NCBI RefSeq assembly: GCF_014199415.1
Contig: NZ_JACIJN010000008.1
Coordinates: 62,001-126,000, forward strand
From: Sphingomonas endophytica
GTDB taxonomy: Bacteria; Pseudomonadota; Alphaproteobacteria; Sphingomonadales; Sphingomonadaceae
DNA length: 64,000 nt
Direction: 5' to 3'
Both the position numbers and the translations under genes were made by a program. A model generated the notes under the pieces. The model was not told where the DNA came from. It did not search any database and saw nothing but the letters and a program-made list of their open reading frames with translations. This document shows, piece after piece, positions 1-11,263 of this stretch. Positions within the stretch are counted from its first letter, which is position 1. Every line of letters starts with the position of its first letter.

Positions 1-688
1 ACCAGATTGGCCTTGGGCACCTTCACATCGTCGAAGAACGTCTCGCAGAACGGCGAATAGCCGCTGATGAGCAGGATCGGCTTGGTCGACACGCCCGGCG
101 AGGCCATGTCGAACAGCACGAAGCTGATCCCGCCCTGCTTAGTGGTCTTGTCGGTGCGCACCAGACAGAAGATCCAGTCGGCCTGATCGGCATAGCTGGT
201 CCACACCTTCTGCCCGTTGACCACGAAATGATCGCCGGCATCTTCGGCGCTGGTCGCGAGGCTCGCGAGGTCGGACCCGGCGTTGGGCTCCGAATAGCCC
301 TGGCACCAGCGGATCTCGCCGCGCGCGATCTTGGGCAGATGCTCCAGCTTCTGCGCCTCGGTCCCGTATTTCAGCAGCGCCGGCCCGAGCATCGAGATGC
401 CGAAGCTGTTGAGCGGGTTGCGCGCCTTGATCCGCGCCATCTCCTCGCGCAGCACCTTGGTCTCCGACGCGCTCAGCCCGTCGCCGCCATAATCTTTCGG
501 CCAGTCGGGCACGGTCCAGCCGCGCGCCGCCATCCGGTCGAGCCACGTCTTCTGCGGCGCGGTCAGCCGCGACTGGTCGCGCCCGCCCCACACCACGTCC
601 TTATCGGAGACGATCGGCGCGCGCATCTCGGGCGGGCAGTTCGCGTCCAGCCACGCGCGTGTTTCTTCGCGGAAGGTATCGAGATCGC

Positions 689-692
<4 letters not shown>
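1..692 (-). CDS. Acyl-CoA dehydrogenase, 3' end outside the window
   Basis: Flavoprotein that oxidises acyl-CoA to trans-2-enoyl-CoA, the first step of beta-oxidation, in the cytoplasm. The visible ~230 N-terminal residues start [18 protein letters not shown] and carry family signatures: [17 protein letters not shown], then [19 protein letters not shown] (the substrate/FAD-binding segment), then [17 protein letters not shown]. The catalytic-base region and the C-terminal helical domain lie beyond position 1. I chose the GTG at 692 because it overlaps the stop of the upstream hydratase/dehydrogenase gene by four bases (GTGA), a typical translational coupling. The two genes therefore form a leftward beta-oxidation operon. 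Substrate chain length cannot be read from the sequence. Sure of family, not of substrate. Confidence 0.93.
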
Positions 693-2725
<2,033 letters not shown>

Positions 2726-2943
2726 GGGGCTGCTTCTCCTCGGTTCGGCATACCGTTGTTTCGAATCGCTGATTGTCTATCGTGTCAGGGGAGGGCGGCG
2801 CAATCATCCTTGTGCGGACCGCGACAACGATCGGCACCCGCCGCGACGCCGCGCACGTCGCATGCCGGCCGGGCTTGTCCCTCGACCGCTTCCCCGCCTA
2901 ATCCTGCACCCCGAAAAAGAGACGGACGGGGGACGGCTGGTCG

Positions 2944-3678
2944 ATGCGCGTGACGAAGGACTTTCTACGTGGGCGTGGCCGCAGCGGACTGACGCAGGCT
3001 GAAAAGGATGTGCTCGAAAGCGCGGTCGAGCGGGTCGAGCGCCTGCCCGCGCGCAGCATCGTCACGCGCCGCGGCGAGGCGGTGACGTACAGCACGCTGC
3101 TGCTCGACGGGGTGATGTGCCGCTACATGGATGCGCGCGACGGCTTCCGCCAATTGGTGGCGTTGCAACTGCCCGGCGACTTCGTCGACCTGCACGGCTA
3201 TCCGCTGCGGCGGCTCGACCATGACGTCGGAACGCTGACCGAGGCGCGGATCGCGCTCATACCGCACGCCCGAATCGACAAGATCCTCGTCGAGCACCCG
3301 CATCTGACCCGCCTGTTGTGGCGCTCCACCCTCCTCGACGCCGCCCTCCACCGCGAATGGATCTTCCGCATCGGCCGCCTCGACGCCGCTGGACGGCTCG
3401 CGCATTTCCTGATGGAGACCTACCACCGGCTGCGGGCGGTCGGGGCAGCGGACGGCGGCGCGTTCGACTTCGCCCTGACACAACAGGATCTTGGCGAGGC
3501 GCTCGGCCTCACCAGCGTCCACGTCAACCGCATGTTGCGGCGGCTGCGCGAGGCCGGGCTGGCCGAGTTCGCGCGCGGCGTGGTGCGGATCACCGATCAC
3601 GACCGGCTGGCGCGGCTCGGCGAATTCGATCCCGACTATCTCTACCTCGAAACCGGCCTGTGGCATGGCGCGAATTGA
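2944..3678 (+). CDS. Crp/Fnr-family transcriptional regulator
   Basis: DNA-binding regulator of 244 residues. Residues ~25-145 resemble the cyclic-nucleotide-binding jelly roll (LVALQLPGDFVDLHGYPL is the usual PGDFVgL segment). The C-terminal winged helix has the recognition helix in LGEALGLTSVHVNRMLRRL at about 182-200, followed by a wing ending RITDHDRLARLGEFDPDYL. The four-cysteine N-terminal cluster of true Fnr is absent, so oxygen sensing by an Fe-S cluster is unlikely. The gene is divergent from the fad operon across ~218 bp. This arrangement makes regulation of the fad genes possible but unproven. The ligand is unknown. The ATG at 2944 follows a G-rich stretch that could act as a weak ribosome-binding site. 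Confidence 0.9.
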   Translation: MRVTKDFLRGRGRSGLTQAEKDVLESAVERVERLPARSIVTRRGEAVTYSTLLLDGVMCRYMDARDGFRQLVALQLPGDFVDLHGYPLRRLDHDVGTLTEARIALIPHARIDKILVEHPHLTRLLWRSTLLDAALHREWIFRIGRLDAAGRLAHFLMETYHRLRAVGAADGGAFDFALTQQDLGEALGLTSVHVNRMLRRLREAGLAEFARGVVRITDHDRLARLGEFDPDYLYLETGLWHGAN

Positions 3679-3731
3679 GCGGCGCGCGAAGAAGCTTGGC
3701 CGGGCGTGGTAATTGCCCGTAGGTGACGAAC

Positions 3732-4922
3732 ATGCCCGACCAATCTCCGCCCGCCGAACCGTTTATCCCGGCACCGACCGCGGCGGGGATCGACCCGCCG
3801 CTGCGGCGCGACCGCCTGCTCGCCGGGCTGACGCTGACGGCCGGGATTGGGCTGGTGCTCGGACTGCCGTTCGCGCTGCAGGCGGGGGCGGAATTCTTCA
3901 TGCCGACCGCGATCGCGCTGGTCGTGTCGCTCGCGCTGATCCCGCTGCTCGAATGGCTGGAGCGGCGACGGCTGCCGTCGCCGATCGCCGCGCTGTTGTG
4001 CGTGATCCTGTTTCTGGTGATCGCCAATGTCGCGCTGGCCGCGATCGTCGTGCCCGCGACCGAATTCTTCCGGCTGCTGCCGAGCCGCATCCACCGCATC
4101 CAGGCGAACCTAGCGCCGATCCTCGACCTATACTCGAGCCTCGAACGTTACGCGAACCGCACCTTGCGCCAGATCGCCACCACTCCGGTCAAGCCATCGG
4201 CCACCGCCGCGGTGGCGCCGCCCAGCTCGATCGTCGAACTGGCCGCCACCTCGGCCCCGGCGGTGATCGTCCAGACCTTCTATGCGATCCTCGTCGCCTT
4301 CTTCTTCCTGTCCGGCTGGACGCGGATGCGCGAGAAGATGATCACCGGCCGCGCCAGCTTCGGCGGCGCGATGACCACCGCGCGGGTGTTGCAGGAGATG
4401 GTCGACGCGGTGTCCTCGTATCTCGGTACGATCACCATCATCAACATCCTGCTCGGCGCGGTGGTCGCCGGCGCGCTTCACCTGCTCGGCATGCCGTTCC
4501 CGCTGATGTGGGGAGGGATCGTCACCCTGCTCAACTACGTGCCCTATTTCGGGCCGGTGGTCGCCGCGCTGCTGCTCGCGATCGGCGGGCTGATGACCTT
4601 CTCCGACGTCTGGACCGCGTTGTCCGCGCCCGCGCTGATGTACGGTGCGCATCTGATCGAGGCGAACGTCGTGACTCCGTTGATCGTCGGGCATCGCCTG
4701 ACCATCAATCCGGTGATGATCCTCATTTCGATCAGCTTCTGGGGATGGGTGTGGGGGACGGTCGGCGCGTTGCTGGCGGTGCCGATCCTGATCATCGTCC
4801 AGACGATCCTGTCCGCCGCCGGCCGCCCCGACATCGCCGGCTTCCTGTTCGAGGACGGCACGCTGATGCGCGGTCAGGAGGAGCAGGTCGCCGTCGTCGA
4901 AAAAGTCGCCGATAGTCGTTGA
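3732..4922 (+). CDS. AI-2E family transporter (PerM/TqsA-like permease)
   Basis: Integral inner-membrane protein of 396 residues with the eight-helix pattern of the AI-2E transporter superfamily: two N-terminal helices (LLAGLTLTAGIGLVLGLPFAL; FFMPTAIALVVSLALIPLL), a third at ~92-112, a hydrophilic loop ~115-170, then the conserved block IINILLGAVVAGALHLLGMP, PLMWGGIVTLLNYVPYFGP and a C-terminal helix pair ending WGTVGALLAVPILIIVQTIL. YVPYFGP is the family hallmark. Family members export autoinducer-2, act as Na+/H+ antiporters or have no known substrate, so the substrate here is unknown. I chose the ATG at 3732 over the in-frame GTG at 3723 because an AGG lies at suitable distance upstream. 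It appears to be a single-gene unit ending just before tRNA-Asp. Confidence 0.9.
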   Translation: MPDQSPPAEPFIPAPTAAGIDPPLRRDRLLAGLTLTAGIGLVLGLPFALQAGAEFFMPTAIALVVSLALIPLLEWLERRRLPSPIAALLCVILFLVIANVALAAIVVPATEFFRLLPSRIHRIQANLAPILDLYSSLERYANRTLRQIATTPVKPSATAAVAPPSSIVELAATSAPAVIVQTFYAILVAFFFLSGWTRMREKMITGRASFGGAMTTARVLQEMVDAVSSYLGTITIINILLGAVVAGALHLLGMPFPLMWGGIVTLLNYVPYFGPVVAALLLAIGGLMTFSDVWTALSAPALMYGAHLIEANVVTPLIVGHRLTINPVMILISISFWGWVWGTVGALLAVPILIIVQTILSAAGRPDIAGFLFEDGTLMRGQEEQVAVVEKVADSR

Positions 4923-4968
4923 CAGGGGGGGGCGTGCCGCCTAGTTGGCGCGCCTCACGCTTCTACAA

Positions 4969-5045
<77 letters not shown>

Positions 5046-5144
5046 TCCCTTTTGCGGGTTGGTTTGTGGTCGTCGCGAGGATGACGCGAAACATGCGATC
5101 TTGCGGGCGCGACGCCGCGCCGATTCGTGGCTCGCGTTAGGAAT

Positions 5145-5221
<77 letters not shown>

Positions 5222-5239
5222 CTCATCAGTGGCTCAGAC

Positions 5240-5446
5240 TCAGCGCCAGCGGCCGGTCTCCATCCAGCGGAGCAAGGGCTTGAGCGGCGTGATCCAGATG
5301 ATCCCGGTCACGACATAGAAGAGCAGTTGCACCGCGCGGTGCCAGCGGCCGATCGTCGCGGACAGCGAGGCGATGCCCACGCACCACAGCAAAATCAGCA
5401 GCAGGATGATCAGCATCCCGGCGGGCTTGCGCCATGAAGGTGTCAT
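5240..5446 (-). CDS. DUF2842 small membrane protein
   Basis: A 68-residue protein with two membrane segments: ~11-32 (MLIILLLILLWCVGIASLSA) and ~38-58 (VQLLFYVVTGIIWITPLKPL). It ends LLRWMETGRWR, the C-terminal signature of DUF2842, a family of unknown function found in sphingomonads and other alphaproteobacteria. I use the internal ATG at 5446 rather than longer upstream starts because it overlaps the stop of the fau-like gene by four bases (ATGA) and because the upstream residues are arginine-rich and not family-like. It is probably co-transcribed with the cyclo-ligase gene. Confidence 0.88.
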   Translation of the reverse strand: MTPSWRKPAGMLIILLLILLWCVGIASLSATIGRWHRAVQLLFYVVTGIIWITPLKPLLRWMETGRWR

Positions 5447-5985
5447 GCGGTGATCCACTCCTGTTCGGTTGCGACGGCGTGCAGCGGCACGTCCCATGGA
5501 TCGGCAGTCAGTCCGTCGATCCTCTGCACGCTCCACGCCACCCCGATCCGCAGCGCGCCGGGAAAAGCCGCGAACGCGCGGTCATAATGCCCGGCGCCCT
5601 GCCCGAGGCGGTTGAGCGCGCCGTCGAAGGCGACCAGCGGCGTCAGTACCACGTCGGGCGCGACCGGCACGCCGTCATGCGCGGGTTGCCGCAACCCGAA
5701 GGGCCCGTTCTGCAACCCGCTCCCCGGTGTCCAGCGCAGGAACGACAGCGGCGTCGCGCGATCGACCACATGTGGCAGCGCGAGTGTGCAGCCGGCGGCG
5801 AGCGCCGCCTGTTCCAGCGGGGCGGGATCGGCCTCGCTGCCGATCGGAACATAGCTCGCGACGATCATCCCCGGGGTCAGCAGCGCCACGAACCGCGCAT
5901 CGACCCGGATCGGCGGGTGCGGCGCCGCGACGAAGGTGGCACGCGCGAGGCGCGCGGTGGCGCGCAAGCTGATCTTGTCGCTCAT
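5443..5985 (-). CDS. fau: 5-formyltetrahydrofolate cyclo-ligase family protein
   Basis: Predicted to convert 5-formyl-THF to 5,10-methenyl-THF using ATP, returning folate to the one-carbon pool. It has 180 residues, normal for the family. The C-terminal signature is LNRLGQGAGHYDRAFA at about 130-145, matching the family GxGxGYYDR motif with H for the first Y. VLTPLVAFDGALNRLG is also typical. The gene lies directly downstream of 6S RNA and zapA, the classical zapA-ssrS-ygfA/fau arrangement seen in many proteobacteria. In E. coli YgfA is linked to persistence, but nothing here shows that role. Translationally coupled to the DUF2842 gene. Confidence 0.92.
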   Translation of the reverse strand: MSDKISLRATARLARATFVAAPHPPIRVDARFVALLTPGMIVASYVPIGSEADPAPLEQAALAAGCTLALPHVVDRATPLSFLRWTPGSGLQNGPFGLRQPAHDGVPVAPDVVLTPLVAFDGALNRLGQGAGHYDRAFAAFPGALRIGVAWSVQRIDGLTADPWDVPLHAVATEQEWITA

Positions 5986-6005
5986 CGAAGCACCATATGG
6001 CGGGT

Positions 6006-6162
6006 GGCGGGACCGCCATGGTCGTTTGCCGGATTATCCACTGACGCCCAGTACGTCAGGTGGGGATCATGTGCGTCGGGCCAGGACCCGGGCAGGGACA
6101 ACCCCCATGGATGATGAATAGCCTCAGGGATTTCTCTAGGCTCGTACCGGGCAGAACCCGCC
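6006..6162 (-). ncRNA. ssrS: 6S RNA (probable)
   Basis: The 186-bp gap between zapA and the cyclo-ligase gene has no ORF. This is the conserved place of 6S RNA, which binds sigma-70 RNA polymerase holoenzyme in stationary phase. Read on the minus strand, the ends pair: GGCGGG at 6162-6157 with CCCGCC at 6011-6006, with further GCC/GGC pairing inside. This gives a ~157-nt rod, the expected size for alphaproteobacterial 6S. The call rests on location, length and closing stem. I have not folded the central bubble. Confidence 0.7.
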
Positions 6163-6171
6163 GCCACCAAT

Positions 6172-6477
6172 CTAGGCGCTCGGCAGCGTTTGCTCAAGGG
6201 CCGCGGCGATCGATTCGAGGCGTTCGGACAATTGGTCGAGTGCGACGCCCTCCGGAGTCTCGGGGGGCGGCGCGTTGCGCGCGTCGATCAGCGCGTCGGC
6301 GACCATCAGCGCGGCGAGCAGCATCGCGCGGTTGGCACCGCCCGCGCCGGCAGCGCGGCGCGCCAGCTCCCAACGCTCGTCGATCAACGCCGCGGCCTCT
6401 TTCAGCCGCGCCTCGCCGCCGTCGCGGCAGGCGAGGTCGTAATTGGTGTCGCCGATGCGCAGCGTGACGATCGCCAT
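6172..6477 (-). CDS. zapA: Cell division protein ZapA
   Basis: A 101-residue protein that stabilises the FtsZ ring at midcell by cross-linking protofilaments. The N-terminal domain is MAIVTLRIGDTNYDLACRDGGE, matching the ZapA core (V.i.G..Y.l.c..g.e..l..aA..id), followed by AALIDERWELARRAAG and then MLLAALMVADALIDARN. The C-terminal third (LDQLSERLESIAAALEQTL) is the coiled-coil dimer/tetramer helix. The start ATG at 6477 overlaps the stop of the small upstream gene by one base. Transcription probably continues into or is processed to 6S RNA. Confidence 0.92.
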   Translation of the reverse strand: MAIVTLRIGDTNYDLACRDGGEARLKEAAALIDERWELARRAAGAGGANRAMLLAALMVADALIDARNAPPPETPEGVALDQLSERLESIAAALEQTLPSA

Positions 6478-6665
6478 CAGCGCTGCGCCTCCGACTCGGC
6501 GGCGTTGGCGATGATCGCGTCGAGCGCCACCACCGCCTGCGCCATCGTCGCTTTCAGCGTGGCATGTCGCCGCTCCAGCAGCGCATCGGCGGCATGGCGC
6601 GCGGCGATCGCGTTTTCGACGCGGGTGATGGCGGCGTCCAGCCGGGCGATCGCGGGATTGTCCAT
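6477..6665 (-). CDS. Small coiled-coil protein upstream of zapA
   Basis: A 62-residue, almost wholly helical protein (MDNPAIARLDAAITRVENAI...). Heptad-like spacing of hydrophobic residues suggests a coiled coil, with no Cys and no membrane segment. Its stop TGA overlaps the zapA start, so the two are translated as a unit. Small proteins of this kind sit upstream of zapA in many alphaproteobacteria and have no established function. Participation in Z-ring assembly is inferred only from position. The longer in-frame extension upstream reads through the gap promoter region and was discarded. Confidence 0.75.
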   Translation of the reverse strand: MDNPAIARLDAAITRVENAIAARHAADALLERRHATLKATMAQAVVALDAIIANAAESEAQR

Positions 6666-6806
6666 AGCGGCAAAGCGATAGGATCGCGCGCGCGGCGCGA
6701 CAAGTAGCTTGCGCGCCGGACGGTCGCTGCAGCGGGGCGGTTGACGGGTGCGCGTCCACCTGCGCAAAAGCCGCCGCATCTGGACGGAATTGGCGGAGGA
6801 CTGACG

Positions 6807-7808
6807 ATGACGAAGGTTGCGATCAACGGCTTCGGGCGCATCGGCCGGCTGGTGGCGCGCGCATTGCTGGAGCGCGGCAGCGAGCTGGAGCTGGTGGCGA
6901 TCAACGATCTGGCCGACACCAAATCCAATGCGTGGCTGTTCAGCCGCGACAGCGTCCACGGCAAGTACGCCGGCACCGTCGAGGCCGATGGGCAGGACAT
7001 GGTGATCGACGGCAAGCGCATCCGCGTCACTGCCGAGCGCGATCCCGCCAACCTGCCGCACAAGGAACTGGGCGTCGACATCGTGCTGGAATGCACGGGC
7101 TTCTTCACTGACCGCGCCAGCGCGCAGAAGCATATCGACGCGGGTGCGAAGAAGGTGCTGATCTCCGCGCCGGCCAAGGGCGTCGACATCACCGTCGTCT
7201 ATGGCGTCAACGATGACAAGCTGGAGGCTGGCCACACGATCGTCTCGAATGCGTCGTGCACCACCAATTGCCTCGCGCCCGTCGCCAAGGTGCTGAATGA
7301 TGCGATCGGTATCGAGCGCGGCCTGATGACCACGATCCACGCCTATACCAACGACCAGAAGATCCTCGACCAGATCCACCCGGACCTGCGTCGCGCGCGT
7401 GCGGCGGCGATGAGCATGATCCCGACCACCACCGGCGCGGCGCGCGCGGTGGGCGAGGTGCTGCCCGAGCTGAAGGGCAAGCTGGACGGCTCGGCGGTGC
7501 GCGTGCCGGTGCCGGACGGCAGCCTGGTCGACCTGACCTTCATGCCGGCGCGCGAGACGACGAAGGACGAGGTCAATGCGCTGCTCAAGGCGGCGGCGGA
7601 CGGTCCGATGAAGGGCGTGCTGCACTTCTCCGACGAGCCGTTGGTGTCCATCGACATCGTCCACACGCCTTATTCGTCGACCGTCGACAGCCTTGAGACC
7701 GCGGTGCTCGACGGCAAGCTGGTGCGTGTCGTCAGCTGGTACGACAATGAATGGGGCTTTTCAAACCGCATGGTCGACACCGCCTCGGCGATGGCCAAGC
7801 TCGGCTGA
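6807..7808 (+). CDS. gap: Glyceraldehyde-3-phosphate dehydrogenase, type I
   Basis: Glycolytic/gluconeogenic enzyme: glyceraldehyde-3-phosphate + phosphate + NAD(P) to 1,3-bisphosphoglycerate. It has 333 residues. The Rossmann start is [17 protein letters not shown]; the catalytic cysteine is Cys151 in [12 protein letters not shown]; the C-terminal signature is [14 protein letters not shown]. Asp at about 34 (AIND) is usually taken to favour NAD over NADP. I chose the ATG at 6807 because GGCGGAGGA lies upstream, discarding the longer in-frame start at 6741. It is the first gene of gap-MOSC-pgk, divergent from the zapA operon over ~140 bp. Confidence 0.97.
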   Translation: MTKVAINGFGRIGRLVARALLERGSELELVAINDLADTKSNAWLFSRDSVHGKYAGTVEADGQDMVIDGKRIRVTAERDPANLPHKELGVDIVLECTGFFTDRASAQKHIDAGAKKVLISAPAKGVDITVVYGVNDDKLEAGHTIVSNASCTTNCLAPVAKVLNDAIGIERGLMTTIHAYTNDQKILDQIHPDLRRARAAAMSMIPTTTGAARAVGEVLPELKGKLDGSAVRVPVPDGSLVDLTFMPARETTKDEVNALLKAAADGPMKGVLHFSDEPLVSIDIVHTPYSSTVDSLETAVLDGKLVRVVSWYDNEWGFSNRMVDTASAMAKLG

Positions 7809-7824
7809 CGGCGGGAGGCGCGCG

Positions 7825-8283
7825 ATGGCGGGGGTGTTGCTCGGGATCGCGCGACACGCCCGGTCGCGCGCGCCGATGGAGCTGGTCGACCATGTCGAGG
7901 TCACCGTGGAGGGCGGCATCCATGGTGACTTCCGCGGCGCGATGCGCGGCAAGCCCTACAAGCGGCAGGTCACGCTGATCGAGCGCGGCGACTGGGCGGC
8001 GGCGATGGCGGAGGTCGGTCACACGATCGGCTGGGAAGAGCGTCGCGCCAACCTGCTGGTCGACGGGTTCGACCTGCCGCAGACCGCCGGCGTGCGGGTG
8101 CGGATCGGTGCCGAGGTCGTGCTCGAGATTACGCGCGAATGCGATCCGTGCGAGCGGATGGAAGCGCTCGCCGAAGGACTGCGCGCGGCGATGACGCCGG
8201 ACTGGCGCGGCGGCGCGTGCGCGATGGTGATAAGCGGCGGCCGGATCGCGGTCGGTGACGAGATCAGGATGGAGGAAGCATGA
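7825..8283 (+). CDS. MOSC-domain protein between gap and pgk
   Basis: A 152-residue protein made almost entirely of a MOSC domain (molybdenum cofactor sulfurase C-terminal). Visible features are the N-terminal strand [39 protein letters not shown], and the conserved cysteine in [11 protein letters not shown] near residue 109. MOSC proteins bind or deliver sulfur or molybdopterin, but stand-alone short versions are uncharacterised. It starts 16 bp after gap with a GGGAGG ribosome-binding site and its stop overlaps the pgk start (ATGA). Its position inside a glycolytic operon is odd; no direct glycolytic role is suggested by the family. Confidence 0.85.
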   Translation: MAGVLLGIARHARSRAPMELVDHVEVTVEGGIHGDFRGAMRGKPYKRQVTLIERGDWAAAMAEVGHTIGWEERRANLLVDGFDLPQTAGVRVRIGAEVVLEITRECDPCERMEALAEGLRAAMTPDWRGGACAMVISGGRIAVGDEIRMEEA

Positions 8284-9470
8284 CCAAGTCGTTCCGGACG
8301 CTCGACGATATCGGCGACGTCACCGGCAAGCGCGTGTTGGTGCGCGAGGATCTGAACGTGCCGCTCCATGACGGGCAGGTCAGCGACGACACCCGGCTGC
8401 GCGCCACAGTGGCGACGGTCGCCGAGCTGGCCGACAAGGGCGCGATCGTGCTGGTGCTGGCGCATTTCGGGCGGCCCAAGGGTGTGCCGTCGCCCGAACT
8501 GTCGCTGGCGCAGATCGTCAAGCCCTATGAGGCGGTGCTCGGTCGTCCGGTGCGCTACATCGACTGGGAAGGCGCGGCCGATGCGATCGCGACGCTCCAG
8601 CCGGGCGACATCGGCGTGCTGGAGAATACGCGCTTCTTCGGCGGCGAAGAAAAGAACGATCCGACGGTGGTCGAGCGGTTCGCGGCGCTGGGCGACCTGT
8701 ACGTCAACGATGCCTTTTCGGCGGCGCACCGCGCGCACGCCTCGACCGAAGGGCTGGCGCACAAGCTGCCCGCCTTCGCGGGCCGGGCGATGGAAGCGGA
8801 GCTGGATGCGCTCGAAAAGGCGCTCGGCAAGCCCGAGCATCCGGTCGCCGCTGTGGTCGGCGGCGCGAAGGTGTCGACCAAGCTGGCGGTGCTCAAACAT
8901 CTGGTCACGCGCGTCGATCACCTCATCATCGGCGGCGGGATGGCCAACACCTTTCTCGCCGCGCGCGGCGTCGATGTCGGCAAGAGCCTGTGCGAGCATG
9001 AGCTGACCGGCACCGCCGACGAGATCTTCGACGCCGCCGAGGCGGCGGGCTGCACGATCCACCTGCCGTATGACGTCGTCGTCGCGAAGGAGTTCAAGCC
9101 GAACCCGGTGACGCGCACCGTCAATGTTCACGAAGTTGCCGCCGACGAGATGATCCTCGACATCGGCCCGGCTGCGACCGAGTCGCTCGGCGACGTGCTC
9201 AAGAACTGCCGGACGCTGGTCTGGAACGGCCCGCTCGGCGCGTTCGAGACGCCGCCGTTCGACACCGCGACGGTGGCGTTGGCACGGACCGCGGCGGCGC
9301 TGACCAAGGAAGGCGGGCTGGTGTCGGTCGCGGGCGGTGGCGACACCGTCGCCGCGCTCAATCAGGCCGGGGCCGGCGACTCTTTCACCTTCGTCTCGAC
9401 CGCTGGCGGCGCCTTCCTCGAGTGGATGGAAGGTCTGGAGCTTCCGGGAGTCGCCGCGCTGACGCGCTGA
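8280..9470 (+). CDS. pgk: Phosphoglycerate kinase
   Basis: Transfers phosphate from 1,3-bisphosphoglycerate to ADP. It has 396 residues, standard length. The N-terminal substrate-binding signature is [16 protein letters not shown] (17-32) with [24 protein letters not shown]. The hinge/ATP side has [22 protein letters not shown] and the C-terminal loop is [15 protein letters not shown]. The start overlaps the MOSC gene stop by four bases. Together with gap this is a glycolysis module; fructose-bisphosphate aldolase, often next in sphingomonads, is not present before the divergent hydrolase. Confidence 0.97.
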   Translation: MTKSFRTLDDIGDVTGKRVLVREDLNVPLHDGQVSDDTRLRATVATVAELADKGAIVLVLAHFGRPKGVPSPELSLAQIVKPYEAVLGRPVRYIDWEGAADAIATLQPGDIGVLENTRFFGGEEKNDPTVVERFAALGDLYVNDAFSAAHRAHASTEGLAHKLPAFAGRAMEAELDALEKALGKPEHPVAAVVGGAKVSTKLAVLKHLVTRVDHLIIGGGMANTFLAARGVDVGKSLCEHELTGTADEIFDAAEAAGCTIHLPYDVVVAKEFKPNPVTRTVNVHEVAADEMILDIGPAATESLGDVLKNCRTLVWNGPLGAFETPPFDTATVALARTAAALTKEGGLVSVAGGGDTVAALNQAGAGDSFTFVSTAGGAFLEWMEGLELPGVAALTR

Positions 9471-9483
9471 GTGCTGACCGTCG

Positions 9484-9502
9484 CCCCGGACTTGATCCGG
9501 GG
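9484..9502. repeat. Short palindromic intergenic repeat (REP-like)
   Basis: The sequence CCCCGGACTTGATCCGGGG is a 7-bp inverted repeat around CTTGA, 14 bases after the pgk stop. This CGGACTTGATCCGG type is a common dispersed intergenic palindrome in sphingomonads (general knowledge). It may also stop pgk transcription, although no U-tract follows. A related partial form (CCCGGGGTGACGA) occurs near 13,553. Confidence 0.55.
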
Positions 9503-9590
9503 CCCGCTTCGAGCTGAAGTACCGGGGAGAAAGCGGGCTTCCGCGTCAAGCCGAGGGCGATGAAGTGGTTATTTCGTTTACGTGAGGACG

Positions 9591-10253
9591 TCAGGCGTGC
9601 AGCGGACGCTGCACGCCGGTGTTGCGCGACAGGATCGCGCGGGCGTCGCCGGGCGAGCGGACCTCACCGTGCGGCCCACCGGCTGCGGCGATGACACGGT
9701 CGAGCAACTCCAGCCCCTCCGGCCATTGTCCGAGCCCGCTGGCGGCGTTGAGGTGACCATGGGCGCCGTAATCGATGAAATGGCTGCCCCAGTCGACCGC
9801 CATGCTGTGCGCGCGTTCGATGGATGCCCATGGATCGTCGCTTGAGCCGACGAGGATCGACGGGAAGGGTAAGGCGATCTTGGGGGCGGGCGCGAACGGC
9901 GCGAGTTCCGGTGCCACCGCGGCGCGGTCGACATCGGCCGGTGCGACCAGCAACGCACCCGCGACCGGCCAGCCGTAGGGCTGCGGGCTCATCGACGCCC
10001 ACCATGCGATCGCGACACAGCCGAGGCTGTGCCCGACGAGGATCACCGGCGCGCGCGCCGCGGCCACTGCCTGATCGATCTTCGTCACCCAGCTGTTGCG
10101 GTGCGGGCGGTCCCACATGCCGAGGTCGATTCGCGCGGTGTCGGGCCGGCTCCGCTCCCACAAGGTCTGCCAATGCGCCGGCCCCGATCCGCCGAGTCCG
10201 GGGACGGTCAGCACGGTCGGCTGGACCGACAGATCGTAGTTGGCATGTCCCAT
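9591..10253 (-). CDS. RBBP9/YdeN-family alpha/beta hydrolase
   Basis: A 220-residue serine hydrolase of the RBBP9/YdeN family (substrate unknown). After the N-terminal strand TVLTVPGLGGSGPAHWQTLW come the nucleophile elbow VGHSLGCVA (Ser at ~88), the acid SSDDPWAS and the catalytic His in YGAHGHLNAASGLGQWPEG, all typical for the family. The ATG at 10253 is chosen because ACAGGAGGTACGTC immediately precedes it, a very strong ribosome-binding site; the longer frame to 10472 has none. It is convergent with pgk and divergent from tlyA. The ending is about 20 residues longer than the core fold needs. Confidence 0.88.
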   Translation of the reverse strand: MGHANYDLSVQPTVLTVPGLGGSGPAHWQTLWERSRPDTARIDLGMWDRPHRNSWVTKIDQAVAAARAPVILVGHSLGCVAIAWWASMSPQPYGWPVAGALLVAPADVDRAAVAPELAPFAPAPKIALPFPSILVGSSDDPWASIERAHSMAVDWGSHFIDYGAHGHLNAASGLGQWPEGLELLDRVIAAAGGPHGEVRSPGDARAILSRNTGVQRPLHA

Positions 10254-10455
10254 GACGTACCTCCTGTTGCGTGCCATCAAGGCGAGGCCGCGGCTCAGTG
10301 CAGGGGTCGGGCGACCGCGGCCTCGATAACGGACATAATCCCTAGTAAGTCGATGGGCAATCGTGCAGCGCAGCAATCGGCACGGGGCGAGCGACTGGCG
10401 CGACGGAGCGTTGCCGATGCTTGCGGCGCGGCGCGGCGCGCGCGATAGCGAGGGC

Positions 10456-11199
10456 ATGGCAGCACCTACCAAACAGCGGGTCGATCAGTTGCTGGTCGAT
10501 CGCGGCCTCGTCGAGTCGCGCACCCGCGCGCAGGCGTTGGTGATGGCCGGGCTGGTATTCGCGGGCGACCGCAAGATCGAGAAGCCGGGGCAGCCGGTCG
10601 CGATCGATGCCACGCTCGACGTGCGCGGCCGCGATCATCCGTGGGTGTCGCGCGGCGGGATCAAGCTGGCGCATGGGCTCGACCATTTCGGCTGGGATGT
10701 GCGCGATGCGATCGCGATCGACGTCGGATCGTCGACCGGCGGCTTCACCGACGTGCTGCTGACGCGCGGCGCGGCACGTGTCTATGCGGTCGACAGCGGC
10801 ACCAACCAGCTCGCGTGGAAGCTGCGACAGGACGCGCGCGTCATCGTCCACGAACAGACCAGCGCCCGCATCCTCACCGCCGCGCACATTCCGGAGCCGA
10901 TCGATCTGGTCGTGTGCGACGCCAGCTTCATCGGGCTTGCCAAGGTGCTGGAGGTGCCGCTCGGCTTCGTCCGCGACGGCGGGCGCGCCCTGGTACTGGT
11001 CAAGCCGCAGTTTGAGGCGGGGCGCACCGAGGTGGGAAAGGGCGGGGTGGTCCGCGATCCCGCGGTCCATGCGCGCGTCTGTGGCGAGGTGTCGGACTGG
11101 TTCGTCGCGGGCGGCTGGCGGGTCGAGGGCGTCGCCCAAAGCCCGATCACTGGTCCGGAGGGCAATGTCGAATTCCTGCTGGCGGCGCAGTGCGGATGA
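10456..11199 (+). CDS. tlyA: TlyA family rRNA 2'-O-methyltransferase / hemolysin A
   Basis: A 247-residue protein. Residues ~7-65 form an S4 RNA-binding domain (KQRVDQLLVDRGLVESRTRAQALVMAG). Residues ~65-245 form an RrmJ/FtsJ-like SAM methyltransferase with the SAM loop DVGSSTGGFTDVLLTRGA and the later VLVKPQFEAGR (the family K/D region). TlyA methylates 16S and/or 23S rRNA ribose in mycobacteria; short forms act on 23S only. The older hemolysin label is misleading. The upstream in-frame extension was discarded. It is probably a single transcription unit; a deoxyxylulose-phosphate synthase gene, a frequent neighbour elsewhere, is absent. Confidence 0.92.
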   Translation: MAAPTKQRVDQLLVDRGLVESRTRAQALVMAGLVFAGDRKIEKPGQPVAIDATLDVRGRDHPWVSRGGIKLAHGLDHFGWDVRDAIAIDVGSSTGGFTDVLLTRGAARVYAVDSGTNQLAWKLRQDARVIVHEQTSARILTAAHIPEPIDLVVCDASFIGLAKVLEVPLGFVRDGGRALVLVKPQFEAGRTEVGKGGVVRDPAVHARVCGEVSDWFVAGGWRVEGVAQSPITGPEGNVEFLLAAQCG

Positions 11200-11263
11200 A
11201 CCGGTCGCGCTATGATGCGCTTTGCGGCAGGTCGGTGTGGAGCCGCGTGACGGAGGAGTGAGC

